From assembly GCA_002686945.1 (NCBI GenBank), contig NYYZ01000013.1, positions 56,839 to 120,838 on the forward strand: a stretch of 64,000 nt of DNA, in the 5' to 3' direction. Positions 1 through 9,312 of the stretch are shown here, in pieces (positions within the stretch are counted from its first letter, which is position 1; each line of letters starts with the position of its first letter). Below the pieces are notes generated by a model. That model was not told where the DNA came from and did not search any database. It saw only the letters and a list, made by a program, of their open reading frames with translations. The translations under genes and the position numbers were made by a program. This DNA comes from Planctomycetota bacterium (GTDB lineage Bacteria > Planctomycetota > UBA1135 > GCA-002686595).

Positions 1-1136
1 CCTACCCGGCGCACTTCGTCTTTGAACAATTCTCGCAGGGGCTCGACCAACTCCATGTCCAGGTCATCCGGAAGGCCACCCACATTGTGGTGCGACTTGA
101 TCTTGGCGGTGTTGCCACCGTGCACGGCGACAGACTCGATCACATCGGGATAGAGGGTGCCCTGGCCCAGGAACCTGGCATGGGAGAATCGTTTTGCTTC
201 CTCACGAAAGACTTCAATGAACTCATGGCCGATGATCTTTCGCTTGCGCTCGGGGTCGCTGACTCCGCCGAGCTTGGAGAGGAAGCGATCTCTGGCGTCC
301 ACGGTGCAGAGGTCCATGCCCAGGTGTTCGGAAAACGCCTCTTGAACCACCTCGCATTCGCCCTTCCGCAAGAGCCCGTTGTCCACAAAAATGCAATGCA
401 AGCGCTCGCCAATGGCCTTGTGCACGATCAAGGCCGCCACGGCGGAATCGACACCACCGGACAGACCCAGCACGACCTCTCCCTGCTCGCCCACCAGGTT
501 CCGAACCGCCTCGATTTCGCGCTCGACGATCGAACCTGCGTTCCAGTCACCGGGCAGTTCACACACATCAAGTACAAAGTTGCTCAAGACCTCCTGGCCC
601 CGCACGCTGTGGGAGACCTCGGGGTGGAACTGCACTCCATAGAATCTTCGAGCAGGATCCCCGACAGCCGCATAGGGGCAGGTGTCCGAGTGGGCGTAGG
701 CTGCGAAGCCCGCAGGCAAACGGGCGACCTTGTCTCCGTGACTCATCCAGACCACCGTGGGCGCATCAAAACCGCTGAACAACTCCGTGCTCTGGTCGAT
801 CTCGATCCGCGTGTGACCGAACTCGCGCTGACCTGAGCCCTCGACCTCTCCCCCAAGGGTCTGGCACATCCACTGAAGTCCATAGCAGATTCCCAGCACA
901 GGAACATCCATCTCGAGCAACTCAGGAGGAACATCCGGCGCATCCTCCGCGTAGACAGATGCAGGCCCACCGGAGAGTATGACCCCTGCCAGATCCATCC
1001 TCTTGGCGGCCGAGAGAGCCGTGCGGGGAGGGTGGATTTCACACCAGGCACCGGCCTCACGCACTCGTCGGGCGATCAGCTGGGCGTACTGGGTACCAAG
1101 ATCAACGATCAATAGACCGCGCAGGATGTCGCTCAT
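1..1136 (-). CDS. guaA: GMP synthase (glutamine-hydrolysing), 3' end outside window
   Basis: Converts XMP to GMP using ATP and glutamine, the last step of guanine nucleotide synthesis, in the cytoplasm. About 378 codons are visible and the frame is open to the left edge of the window. Residues 1-190 form a class I glutamine amidotransferase domain with nucleophile Cys84 in GICYGLQW and the FHPE histidine near 173. The ATP pyrophosphatase domain follows, with its PP-loop LGLSGGVDSAV near residues 224-234 and a GNTAKIKSHHNVGG motif near the visible end. The ATG at 1134-1136 overlaps the guaB stop by four bases (ATGA), so guaB and guaA are probably translationally coupled. The identity is secure; the C-terminal dimerisation domain lies outside the window. 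Confidence 0.96.
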   Translation of the reverse strand, partial: MSDILRGLLIVDLGTQYAQLIARRVREAGAWCEIHPPRTALSAAKRMDLAGVILSGGPASVYAEDAPDVPPELLEMDVPVLGICYGLQWMCQTLGGEVEGSGQREFGHTRIEIDQSTELFSGFDAPTVVWMSHGDKVARLPAGFAAYAHSDTCPYAAVGDPARRFYGVQFHPEVSHSVRGQEVLSNFVLDVCELPGDWNAGSIVEREIEAVRNLVGEQGEVVLGLSGGVDSAVAALIVHKAIGERLHCIFVDNGLLRKGECEVVQEAFSEHLGMDLCTVDARDRFLSKLGGVSDPERKRKIIGHEFIEVFREEAKRFSHARFLGQGTLYPDVIESVAVHGGNTAKIKSHHNVGGLPDDLDMELVEPLRELFKDEVRRV

Positions 1137-2584
1137 TCGTGGTGGTAGTTGCTGGATTCCTTGGTGATCTGCACGTCATGGGGATGGCTTTCGCGGACTC
1201 CAGCAGCGGTGATGCGCACGAAGCGGGCACGCTCGGGCAATTCACTGATGCTTCCCACGCCGCAGTATCCCAGACCGGCGCGCACACCGCCACACAACTG
1301 ATAGACATAGGAAGAAAGCTGCCCCTTATAGGGCACCATGCCTTCGATGCCCTCTGCCACGAGTTTCTTGGCGTCGGTCACATGTGCCTGGCGGTAGCGT
1401 TCTTTTGAGCCCTTGGTCATGGCTCCCAAGGAGCCCATACCGCGCACGCTCTTGAAGGAGCGACCCTGATAGACAAAGGTCTCACCGGGGGACTCTTCAA
1501 GACCGGCGAAGAGACTACCCAGCATCACGCAGGAGGCACCTGCCGCGAGAGCTTTGACCGCGTCCCCCGAATAGCGGACGCCACCATCGGCAATCACTGG
1601 GATGCCACTGCCAGCAAGCGCGCCAGCAACCTCCATCACGGCACTCAGCTGGGGCACTCCGATGCCCGCAACTACCCGGGTGGTGCAGATCGAACCAGGG
1701 CCGATGCCAACCTTGACCCCGTCTGCGCCCGCCTCGACCAAGGCCAGGGCGGCTTCGCCGGTGGCCACATTGCCGGCCACGATGTCCACCTCCGGCAAGG
1801 TCTCCTTGAGCTTGGTCACGGTCTCGGTCACATTGGTGGTGTGTCCGTGGGCGGTGTCCACAACCAACACATCCACCCCGCCCTTTGCCAGAGCAGTGGC
1901 TCGCTCGTAGTCGTGCACTCCGATAGCGGCGCCCACAACCAATCGCCCGCGCGAATCGAAAGCGGAGTTCGGGAAGGCCTCAAGCATGTCGATATCCTTG
2001 CGGGTAATCAGACCGCGCAGGCGATGGGCATCATCCCAGATGATCAGTTTCTCCACCCGATGTTCGTTGAGCAAGGTTGCTGCTTGCGAGAGGCTGGTGC
2101 CAGGAGGGGCGGCAATCAGATTCTCTGTGGTCATCACCTCAGCCACGGGCTTTTCGTCCGGCTCTCCAAAGGAAGTGTCTCGACGGGTCAATATGCCCAC
2201 CACCGTTTCCCCCTCAACGATGGGCAGACCGGAGATGCTCATTGTGCTCATGATTTCGCGCGCCTGGCCCAGACTTGCACTGGGAGCCAAGGTCACCGGA
2301 TCCTCAATCACTCCATTGGCGGATCGTTTGACCTTGTCCACCTGGACCACCTGTTCTTCGACGCTGAGGTTGCGATGAACGATGCCGATGCCCCCCTCGC
2401 GTGCAAGGGCCACCGCCAGACGCCATTCGGTCACCGTGTCCATGGCCGAAGAGCTCAATGGAATGTTCACCTGTACGCGGCGGCTAAATCGCGTGACCAG
2501 ACTGACCTGGCTGGGCAGCACATCCGAGTGCATGGGCGCCAGGAGGACATCGTCAAAAGTCAGGGCCAGGGGGATTTCGGGCAT
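1133..2584 (-). CDS. guaB: Inosine-5'-monophosphate dehydrogenase
   Basis: Oxidises IMP to XMP with NAD+, the rate-limiting step towards GMP; the next gene, guaA, completes the pathway. The protein has 483 residues, normal for the family. The TIM barrel begins with [10 protein letters not shown] and is interrupted by a pair of CBS domains at about residues 95-205. The active-site loop GPGSICTTR places the catalytic cysteine at 300, and the flap region includes [10 protein letters not shown] near 382. I chose the ATG at 2584 ([10 protein letters not shown]) because family proteins start just before this motif; an in-frame start at 2608 would add eight unconserved residues. The gene overlaps guaA by four bases. 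Confidence 0.97.
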   Translation of the reverse strand: MPEIPLALTFDDVLLAPMHSDVLPSQVSLVTRFSRRVQVNIPLSSSAMDTVTEWRLAVALAREGGIGIVHRNLSVEEQVVQVDKVKRSANGVIEDPVTLAPSASLGQAREIMSTMSISGLPIVEGETVVGILTRRDTSFGEPDEKPVAEVMTTENLIAAPPGTSLSQAATLLNEHRVEKLIIWDDAHRLRGLITRKDIDMLEAFPNSAFDSRGRLVVGAAIGVHDYERATALAKGGVDVLVVDTAHGHTTNVTETVTKLKETLPEVDIVAGNVATGEAALALVEAGADGVKVGIGPGSICTTRVVAGIGVPQLSAVMEVAGALAGSGIPVIADGGVRYSGDAVKALAAGASCVMLGSLFAGLEESPGETFVYQGRSFKSVRGMGSLGAMTKGSKERYRQAHVTDAKKLVAEGIEGMVPYKGQLSSYVYQLCGGVRAGLGYCGVGSISELPERARFVRITAAGVRESHPHDVQITKESSNYHHE

Positions 2585-3027
2585 GGAGCAGTCTAACAGA
2601 AGCAGCAACCCCTTTCCAAGGCACAGGCCTGCTTCCGCTCAGCAAGCCCGCTGAAGACCAGAACCGAGGACAGAAATCCCGATTCCCCAGGGCGGCCTGG
2701 GCTTGACCCGTGAACCCGGTCAGACTGGCCTCGATGGGCGCGAGAACCCGAACACAAGGCGCAAACAAGGAATCGTGGAAACGACGGGCTGCAGAGCGAG
2801 CCTCTGCTCCTGATCTGATTGGAGACTCTCTTTCGAAGGTCCTCGCTCCAAGAACCTCCCAGAGCCAGCGCCTCTCGGACCCCATTGGAGGATCGTGGAC
2901 CAAGCCCTGAGCATGTTGTTTCAATACGAGACACGGAACGGGTCTTGCCCCGACCCTCTCGGAAGCCGATAACTAGAGGACCGACCTGCGGACAACGCCT
3001 CTCCCACTGCTGCCCGCCCCGCCTCCC
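2585..3027. other. Intergenic region between divergent guaB and the oxidoreductase fusion gene
   Basis: About 440 bases without a credible gene; open frames here are short and protein-unlike. It must hold the promoters of guaBA (leftward) and of the 3028 operon (rightward), but I cannot point to a clear -35/-10 pair. A perfect hairpin with a six-base stem (CCCAGG/CCTGGG, tetraloop GCGG) lies at 2686-2701, about 100 bases upstream of guaB, in its presumed leader. I found no purine-riboswitch consensus. Confidence 0.5.
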
Positions 3028-5244
3028 ATGGAACCCACCCCCGTTGCCCTTGTAGGCGCAGGCTATATCGCCGACTTTCACCTGGCCGCACTGCGCGAGG
3101 ACCCCGATGTCCGCGTAGTGGCGATCTGCGATCCGGACCTGGGACGAGCCCAGGCCCTGGCGGCGGACCATTCTGTGCCCGAATGCGTGGCCGATCTGGC
3201 GGAGTTGCCTGCTCTGGGAGCGCGGGTGGTTCACATCTGCACGCCTCCCGATCTGCACGCGCCTCTGATCAAGAAGGCTCTGGATGCTGGGCTGCATGTA
3301 TTTTGCGAAAAACCCCTGGCCCTGTCTGAAGACGAGGCCAGGGATCTCTGCGCCCAGGCTCACAACAAGCGCCTGACCCTGGCGGTCAACCACAATCATG
3401 TGTTTCACCCGGCCTTCCGTCGTTTGGTGCAGAGAGTCCAAGCGGGAGAAATTGGACGCATACTGCATGTGCGCACGCAGTTGGCCATGCCCATCGCACA
3501 GTTGGACGCAGAGCAATACAGCCACTGGATGTTCCGAGCCGAGCGCAACATCATCTTCGAACAGGGAGTGCACCCCATCAGTCAGGTACAGCACCTGTTA
3601 GGAGCGCCGAAGTCCATCGAGACCAATATCCTGTCCAGCCGCGAGCTACTGCCAGGCCAACAATTCCATGAACGCTTCAGCGTGGCGGTCAAAGCAGAAC
3701 GAGGCACCGCCAGCCTGGACTTCTACTTCGGTGCTCCAGCAGCCCGCTGGAGCCTGGAAGTTCTGGGCACCGATGGATTCATTGAAGCCGACCTGCACCG
3801 CAATCTGGTCACCGGTGAGCGCAAGACCCAGTCTCTCGAAGCCTGGGACTCGTTCCTGGCCGGCAACCGACGGGGCAAGGATCTCAAGCGCGATGCCCGC
3901 CGGGGCTTTTGGAACTGGTCACTCTTCACCCTCAAACTGGGACCCCGGCAAGACTCTTTCTTCTTGTCGATGCGCGACTCGATTCAGGCCTTCCACGCGT
4001 CTTTGCGAGGTGGACCCGCCTATCCCTCGAACGCAGAAGCAATCGTGCAGGTCACCGCCTGGTGCGATGGCAGCGCGGGCGATCTGCCGAGCGCGCCCGC
4101 GGCCCAAGAGCCCTTCCCCGAGCCTGGACCGGCACGCCCGGGCGAAGTGGTGATCACAGGAGCCTCGGGATTCATTGGGCGCCGGGTGGTCCGACGACTG
4201 CTCGAACGCGACATCCCGGTCACCGCAGTGGTTCGGCGCCTGCACTCCCTGCCGGGCGAATTGACCGAACCCGCCCAGGACGGCCGCCTGCGGTTGGTGC
4301 GCGCGGGCATGTTCGATGAGTCCGCTTTGAGTCAAGCCTTTGCCGGTGCCCATTCAGTACTGCACCTCGCCACTGGAGGCGGTGACAGCTGGGAAGCCAT
4401 CCAAGCCAACATGATCGAGGGCGCCCGGAATGTAGCGCGCATCGCCCGAGAAAACGGAGTCAAGCGTTTCACCTACTGCTCTTCCGTAGCGTCACTCTGC
4501 AACCGACCTGGCTTGGGACTCATCACCGACGATGAACCCACGGATGCACGTATTGACGAGCGCGAAATCTACTCAAGGGGCAAGGCCTACACCGAGCATG
4601 CCCTGACCCAGGACTTTGCCAGCGCTGACTGCGAGTTCCTGATCGCTCGACCCGGTGTTGTCATGGGACCGGGCACCCCCATGCAGCACCCAGGTCTGGG
4701 ACTTTGGGTACGAGACAACCATTGCGTCGGCTGGGGCCTGGGGCAGGATCCGCTTCCCTTCGTACATGTGGAGGATGTGGGCGAAGCCCTCGCGCGCATG
4801 ACGATTCACGAAGGACCCGAGCTCGACGGAAGAGCCCTCAACCTGGTAGCCAACGTACCTCTCTCCGCCGCAGAAGCAGTGGCGGAGCTGTCCCGTGCCA
4901 CGGGCAGAGACCTGCACTTCCACCCCCGGCGCTTTGCAATCAGTCAGGCCATGGAAATCGGCAAGTGGCTGGTGAAGAAAGCTGGCCGCCGCAAGGATGC
5001 GCCGTTCCCGTCCTGGCACGACCTGCTCTCCCGCAGTCTGGCCAGGCCCTACACCTGCAATCTATCCCGGGATGTGTTGGGCTGGACGCCCATGGAAGAC
5101 AGACAGGACTTTGTGCAGCAGGCCCTGAGGATCTATGCCCCCGGGAAGGATGAGCAGGCGGCTCCAGAGTCCGACGGAAAGGCAACCCAGGCGCGCGAGC
5201 GCGAGGCGGATCCAACGCCCAAGACCTCTGCGGCGAATTCTTGA
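3028..5244 (+). CDS. Two-domain fusion: Gfo/Idh/MocA oxidoreductase plus NAD-dependent epimerase (SDR)
   Basis: A 738-residue protein joining two NAD(P)-dependent sugar-modifying enzymes. Residues 1-340 are a Gfo/Idh/MocA oxidoreductase: Rossmann motif VALVGAGYIADFH at the N-terminus and CEKPLALS at 93-100, whose lysine is the usual catalytic-site residue. Residues 372-700 are an extended SDR/epimerase: VITGASGFIGRR near 375-386 and the YxxxK pair Tyr515/Lys519. The C-terminal 30 residues are charged and probably disordered. The stop overlaps the TTG start of the next gene, a glycosyltransferase, so the pair probably prepares and transfers a modified sugar for a surface polysaccharide or glycolipid. 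The substrate cannot be told from sequence. The long single frame and intact motifs in both halves argue for a true fusion and not a read-through error. Confidence 0.88.
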   Translation: MEPTPVALVGAGYIADFHLAALREDPDVRVVAICDPDLGRAQALAADHSVPECVADLAELPALGARVVHICTPPDLHAPLIKKALDAGLHVFCEKPLALSEDEARDLCAQAHNKRLTLAVNHNHVFHPAFRRLVQRVQAGEIGRILHVRTQLAMPIAQLDAEQYSHWMFRAERNIIFEQGVHPISQVQHLLGAPKSIETNILSSRELLPGQQFHERFSVAVKAERGTASLDFYFGAPAARWSLEVLGTDGFIEADLHRNLVTGERKTQSLEAWDSFLAGNRRGKDLKRDARRGFWNWSLFTLKLGPRQDSFFLSMRDSIQAFHASLRGGPAYPSNAEAIVQVTAWCDGSAGDLPSAPAAQEPFPEPGPARPGEVVITGASGFIGRRVVRRLLERDIPVTAVVRRLHSLPGELTEPAQDGRLRLVRAGMFDESALSQAFAGAHSVLHLATGGGDSWEAIQANMIEGARNVARIARENGVKRFTYCSSVASLCNRPGLGLITDDEPTDARIDEREIYSRGKAYTEHALTQDFASADCEFLIARPGVVMGPGTPMQHPGLGLWVRDNHCVGWGLGQDPLPFVHVEDVGEALARMTIHEGPELDGRALNLVANVPLSAAEAVAELSRATGRDLHFHPRRFAISQAMEIGKWLVKKAGRRKDAPFPSWHDLLSRSLARPYTCNLSRDVLGWTPMEDRQDFVQQALRIYAPGKDEQAAPESDGKATQAREREADPTPKTSAANS

Positions 5245-6380
5245 GAGCCCCCGTGCCCCACGCCCTGCACATTTTCAGCACCTTTGCCCCGGCTGGACCG
5301 GAGCTGCGCGCGGTGGAGCTGATCCAGGGTTTGGGGACTGATTACCGGCACACCATCGTGGCTATGGACGATTGCCTGGACGCGGCTGAGCGCCTCGACC
5401 CTGGGATCAAGACCCAGACCCTGCCCGGCCCTGGAAGCAAGAAGACCACAAGAGTCCTTCGCTGGACCTGGAAGCTCCTGGAAAGCGAAAGCCCTGACCT
5501 GCTCTTGACCTACAACTGGGGCGCTTTTGATGCGGTCCTGGCCGCTCGCCTCAAGCGTTTCCCCCAGCATGTGCATCACGAGGACGGCTTCAACCTGGAC
5601 GAAGCAGAAGGGGAGATTCCACGCAGGAGGTTTCTGCGGCGGCTTGTCCTGCCCCGCGTGCAACACCTGGTCGTGCCCTCCGCACACTTGGAACATCTGG
5701 CCCGGCAGTCCTGGAGAGTGCCCGCCCAACGCCTTTCCCTGGTCCCCAACGGGGTCGACACGCAGCGCTTTTGCCCCCAAGAAAAGGCCGTCCGCGACGC
5801 GCTGCGGAGAGAACTCGGCATCCCCGCCAACGCCCGGGTTGTGGGCAGCGTGGCGGGCTACCGTCAAGTCAAGTGCCTCGACCGCTTGATCCGCTCCTGC
5901 GCGAACCTGCCCCCGGACCCAGATGGGCGCGCAACACACTTGATTCTCATCGGGGACGGACCCGAGCGTCCAGCCCTCGAGACCCTTGCCGCCAGTCACC
6001 CCTCCCCCGGTGGAAAGGTCCACCTGCTCGGCTTTCGAAACGACCTGCCGAAATACTACGCCGCAATGGATGTCTTCGCCCTGACATCCGCCTCGGAGCA
6101 ACAACCAATCTCCCTGCTGGAAGCGATGGCATCGGGGCTGCCCACCGTCTGCACGGACGTGGGAGACATCAAGGCCACCCTGGGGGAATCCGGACAGGGG
6201 GCGTTGATCGAGCCCAACGCCTCCGACCTGGAAGCTCAATTCACCAGCGCCCTGCAGCGAGTCCTTGCTGATCCCGCCGAACGAGGCACCCAAGGCCGTG
6301 AGCGCGTCCAAGCGACCTACAGCAAGGAGACCATGCTCGCAGCCTACCGGCGCATCTACGAGGGAGCCATGCAGGCATGA
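5241..6380 (+). CDS. Glycosyltransferase family 4-like protein
   Basis: Predicted retaining GT-B glycosyltransferase, 379 residues, acting at the cytoplasmic face of the membrane with a nucleotide sugar donor. The N-terminal half opens with HIFSTFAPAGPELRAVELI, typical of GT4 acceptor domains. The C-terminal half has VPNGVDTQRF, GSVAGYRQVK and LIGDGPERPALE, and the donor-site EX7E motif in EQQPISLLEAMASGLPT. The TTG at 5241 overlaps the previous stop; a GTG at 5253 is an alternative four codons in. The end overlaps the ATG of the Nudix gene (ATGA). Context suggests envelope glycan synthesis; donor and acceptor are unknown. Confidence 0.88.
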   Translation: MRAPVPHALHIFSTFAPAGPELRAVELIQGLGTDYRHTIVAMDDCLDAAERLDPGIKTQTLPGPGSKKTTRVLRWTWKLLESESPDLLLTYNWGAFDAVLAARLKRFPQHVHHEDGFNLDEAEGEIPRRRFLRRLVLPRVQHLVVPSAHLEHLARQSWRVPAQRLSLVPNGVDTQRFCPQEKAVRDALRRELGIPANARVVGSVAGYRQVKCLDRLIRSCANLPPDPDGRATHLILIGDGPERPALETLAASHPSPGGKVHLLGFRNDLPKYYAAMDVFALTSASEQQPISLLEAMASGLPTVCTDVGDIKATLGESGQGALIEPNASDLEAQFTSALQRVLADPAERGTQGRERVQATYSKETMLAAYRRIYEGAMQA

Positions 6381-6967
6381 CCAGTCCCCCCAAGAACCCA
6401 GCTCCCTTTCCACCCTTCACGCGGCACTCCAGCGAGCGCATTTACGATTCCCCCTGGTGCGGCCTGCGGCGGGATATGGTCACTCTGCCATCGGGAGAAC
6501 TGCAGGAGTACCACGTGCTTGAAATCGGTCCGGCGGTGACCGTTGTACCGGTGCTGCCCGATGGAAGGGTGCTCCTGATCGGCCAGTACCGCTATCCCCA
6601 TGGAAAGACCCATTGGGAACTGCCTGCGGGGCGCTTGGAGCCGGACGAGGAAGAGGACGCCGCGGCCAGAAGAGAACTCCTGGAGGAAACCGGCTATGCC
6701 CCGGACCAACTCCTGCCTCTGCCCGGCTTCTATCCCACAAACGGCATAAGCGCACACCATGCCAGTGCCTTCGTGGCCACCGGCTGCAAGCAGATCGCAC
6801 AGCCCACCCCCGACTCGGCAGAGCAGATCACAGTCGGCCTTTTCACCCGAGAAGAAGTGGAAGCCCTGCTCGATGCGGGCCAGATCCAGGATGCTTTTGC
6901 GGCACTGCCCCTGCTCTATTGGCTGCGTGGAACACACCTCCAAAAAAACTCTTGCCCGGCTTCTTAG
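6377..6967 (+). CDS. Nudix hydrolase, ADP-ribose/ADP-sugar pyrophosphatase type
   Basis: A 196-residue Nudix protein, probably hydrolysing ADP-ribose or another nucleotide sugar to a sugar phosphate plus nucleoside monophosphate. The complete Nudix box spans residues about 84-106, beginning GRLEPDEEEDAAARRELL and ending EETGY; it supplies the metal-binding glutamates. The proline about 16 residues after the box (LPGFYPTNG) matches the NudF/ADP-ribose pyrophosphatase subgroup. It overlaps the glycosyltransferase gene by four bases, so the two are co-translated, which fits turnover of a nucleotide sugar made or used by this operon. Exact substrate not determinable. Confidence 0.9.
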   Translation: MTSPPKNPAPFPPFTRHSSERIYDSPWCGLRRDMVTLPSGELQEYHVLEIGPAVTVVPVLPDGRVLLIGQYRYPHGKTHWELPAGRLEPDEEEDAAARRELLEETGYAPDQLLPLPGFYPTNGISAHHASAFVATGCKQIAQPTPDSAEQITVGLFTREEVEALLDAGQIQDAFAALPLLYWLRGTHLQKNSCPAS

Positions 6968-7009
6968 GACCTGACGGATGGCCCTCCGCCGGGCACAATA
7001 GCGCCCACG

Positions 7010-7810
7010 ATGAGACGCCGATTCCGCCGCCGCCAACGCCTGGGCCAGTACCGCATTGAAAAATGTCTGGCAGTGGGCGGTTTCGCGGAGGTCTATCAGG
7101 CCCACGACACGGTAGAGGGCATCAATGTGGCGCTTAAGATTCCACACCGGCACCTGACTGACAAAGAGAACCTGGCAGCCTTCAAGAAGGAGGTGCGCAT
7201 GGTGGCCGGACTCGACCACCCGGGAATCTTGGGGATCAAGACCGCTGGACAGGTGGACGGCACCTTCGTTGTGGTCAGTTCCCTTGCCCAGGAAACACTG
7301 GGTGACCGCATGACCCGCCGCATGGCGCGCAGCAAGGTACTGGAAATCACAGGCGAGTTGCTTGAGGCACTGGCATATGCCCACAAGCGCAAGGTTGTGC
7401 ACTGCGATGTGAAGCCCGAGAACATCTTGCTCTTTCCAGGTCAGAAAGTTCGCCTGGCCGACTTCGGGCTGGCTCGTCTGGCCCTGCGAACGATTGACGC
7501 CTCGGGCTCTGGCACGCTTGGGTACATGGCTCCCGAACAGGCCCTGGGGCGGCCGTCCCTGCGTTCGGATGTCTTTTCCGCAGGAGTCGTGCTCTGGCGC
7601 CTGCTCGGAGGAACACAACCGGAATGGCCCTTCCATTGGCCCCATCCGAGCTATGAAAAGGTCCAGCGCAACTGGAGCGAGGCCATGGTCGAGATCGCGC
7701 GCAAGGCGACGAGGGTGGACGAAGAGAGCCGATACAGAGATGCAGGAGCCATGCTGCGCGCCTTCAAACGAGCCGCTCCAGACGCGATCGCAACTCGGAG
7801 GCGCGTGTGA
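7010..7810 (+). CDS. Hanks-type serine/threonine protein kinase, soluble
   Basis: A 266-residue kinase that is almost only catalytic domain. Visible motifs: a glycine-poor nucleotide loop LAVGGFAEVYQ (first glycine is alanine), the lysine in VALKIP near residue 45, the catalytic loop VHCDVKPENIL near 130, DFG in LADFGLARL and the activation-segment end GYMAPEQALG. No membrane segment or sensor domain is present, so it is cytoplasmic; a basic RRRFRRRQR start is odd. The next gene, a PP2C phosphatase, overlaps its stop (GTGA), giving a kinase-phosphatase pair. Its substrate could be an enzyme of the upstream sugar operon, but that is inference only. Confidence 0.92.
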   Translation: MRRRFRRRQRLGQYRIEKCLAVGGFAEVYQAHDTVEGINVALKIPHRHLTDKENLAAFKKEVRMVAGLDHPGILGIKTAGQVDGTFVVVSSLAQETLGDRMTRRMARSKVLEITGELLEALAYAHKRKVVHCDVKPENILLFPGQKVRLADFGLARLALRTIDASGSGTLGYMAPEQALGRPSLRSDVFSAGVVLWRLLGGTQPEWPFHWPHPSYEKVQRNWSEAMVEIARKATRVDEESRYRDAGAMLRAFKRAAPDAIATRRRV

Positions 7811-8613
7811 CATCTGTTGGAGAGAGGCTCTTCGAAGCCAACCTGTCGACCCCCCTGCAATTCGATTGCGCCTGGGGCGAAGTGCAGTTGCTCTGCCAAT
7901 GCCACCCACTGCGAGAGCCGAACCAGGACTCATGTCTGTGTCTGGACCTGGGACCGGATGGCCTGCTACTGGCAGTAGCCGATGGCATGGGTGGACACCG
8001 CCACGGACAGATCGCCTCGCGCCTGGCACTGGAGTCCATCGAAGAGCAGGTGATCCTGTCCCTGAAGGAGGAGCGAGGTTTGCGCGTGGGAGTGATGGAT
8101 GGATTTGAGTTGGCCCAGACCAACGTCCAGGATCTGGGTTCCGGTGCGGGCACGACCCTGGTGGTAGCCACCGTCGATCAAGAGGGCCTACGGTCCTTCC
8201 ACACCGGTGACTCCATGGCGTTGTTGCTGGGAGGGCGTGGGTTGATCAAGCACCAGACCCTCGATCACTCCCCAACGGCATACGCCCTGCGCGCCGGTTT
8301 GATCGAAGAGTCGGAACTCCTCTCCCACCCAGACCGGCATGTACTCCTGTCCGCCATCGGCCACCCAGGCTTGCAGATCGACGTGGGGCCAGCAGTGCCC
8401 TTGGCAGCGCAGGACACCCTGCTGCTGGCCTCGGACGGATTGACCGACAACCTGACAACGGACGAAATTGTGCGGCACACCAGTCGGGGAACTCCTGAGG
8501 AGATCTGCGCGATCCTGGGAGAGCGGACCCGGGCCACCATGCTGGCCACCGACGACAGCGGAAAGCCAGATGATCTGTCTCTGATGCTCTTCCGGCCGAA
8601 CTCCGCGACCTAG
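7807..8613 (+). CDS. PP2C-family serine/threonine phosphatase
   Basis: A 268-residue metal-dependent phosphatase expected to reverse phosphorylation by the overlapping kinase. Motifs: REPNQDSCLCLD near residue 37, VADGMGGHRHG near 57-67 supplying a metal-binding aspartate, LLLASDGLTDNL near 205, and the closing DDLSLMLF near 258. The GTG start at 7807 overlaps the kinase stop by four bases, fixing the start and showing coupled translation. There is no signal peptide or membrane segment. Confidence 0.9.
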   Translation: MTSVGERLFEANLSTPLQFDCAWGEVQLLCQCHPLREPNQDSCLCLDLGPDGLLLAVADGMGGHRHGQIASRLALESIEEQVILSLKEERGLRVGVMDGFELAQTNVQDLGSGAGTTLVVATVDQEGLRSFHTGDSMALLLGGRGLIKHQTLDHSPTAYALRAGLIEESELLSHPDRHVLLSAIGHPGLQIDVGPAVPLAAQDTLLLASDGLTDNLTTDEIVRHTSRGTPEEICAILGERTRATMLATDDSGKPDDLSLMLFRPNSAT

Positions 8614-8774
8614 CCGGACGCCCGGGGACAAGACCCCTCCAGGGACCTGGGAGGACCATTTCCTGGCCCAGAGGCCAGCCCTGATAGCCAAGAAAACGGC
8701 TTGGGCAGCGCGAGCCGACCAATTCGGGCAATGGCCTACAGATCGCTCCTGCGCTGGGTCGATTTCAACCTCTC

Positions 8775-9287
8775 ATGCCTGAGTCACGATCCGGATTCTC
8801 CCTGCTCGACTGGCTGGTCATTACCCTTTCGGTATTGGCCCTGACTGGAGTTGCAACCAAGGACGGGCGCCTGCGCTCGGTGGAAGATCGCGACGCCACG
8901 AGGGTGCGCGATCACGGCGTCTTGCTCGATGCGATTCGCATGCACCATGCACTGACCGGATTCTGGCCTTCGCACGAAAGTGGCGCAACAGAGGACGGCT
9001 GGAGCAGCAGCACAAACGAGGGCTTTCTGATGGACCTGGTTGAGGCGGGACTACTCGACCATGTACCCCAAGATCCCACTGGTGACGAGCGGCACTGCTA
9101 TCGCTACAGGGTCTACCACAGCGATCCCTTTGGCTGCGGCCATGAAGTACCCTTCTTCATGCTTGGGGTGCGCCGCCTGGAAACCGAAACGGCCCGCGCA
9201 GCAGCGATTGATACTGTTCATTGCCAGGGTCGGGACTTCAGCGCCGAGTATGACCTGATCACCCTTGGATCCGCTACACCAGACTAG
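8775..9287 (+). CDS. Pseudopilin-like protein with aspartate in place of Glu5
   Basis: A 170-residue protein with the layout of a type IV pilin or type II secretion pseudopilin: short basic leader, RSGFSLLDWLVITLSVLALT, then a globular domain. Cleavage would fall after Gly7, giving Phe+1; position +5 is Asp where nearly all pilins have Glu. The globular part has FFMLGVRRLE and a late EYDLITLGSATPD, resembling the C-terminal beta region of GspG/H-like pseudopilins. Cysteines at about 112, 120 and 150 may form a disulfide. The gene stands alone about 160 bases after the phosphatase; secretion ATPases and GspF lie at 29383-35064. It would be processed by a prepilin peptidase encoded elsewhere. 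Confidence 0.72.
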   Translation: MPESRSGFSLLDWLVITLSVLALTGVATKDGRLRSVEDRDATRVRDHGVLLDAIRMHHALTGFWPSHESGATEDGWSSSTNEGFLMDLVEAGLLDHVPQDPTGDERHCYRYRVYHSDPFGCGHEVPFFMLGVRRLETETARAAAIDTVHCQGRDFSAEYDLITLGSATPD

Positions 9288-9312
9288 GCTTGGTGGTTCA
9301 GAACATGCTGGT

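Noticed and set aside
2585-3027. Purine riboswitch upstream of guaB
   Set aside because: The conserved purine riboswitch core is not present on either strand; only a simple GC hairpin is visible.
5133-6413. Long open frame on the minus strand opposite the glycosyltransferase
   Set aside because: Composition unlike protein, no motifs, and it shadows the convincing plus-strand gene.
6356-8029. 557-codon minus-strand open frame opposite the Nudix and kinase genes
   Set aside because: Spans several genes on the other strand, with no recognisable domain; typical antisense frame in GC-rich coding DNA.
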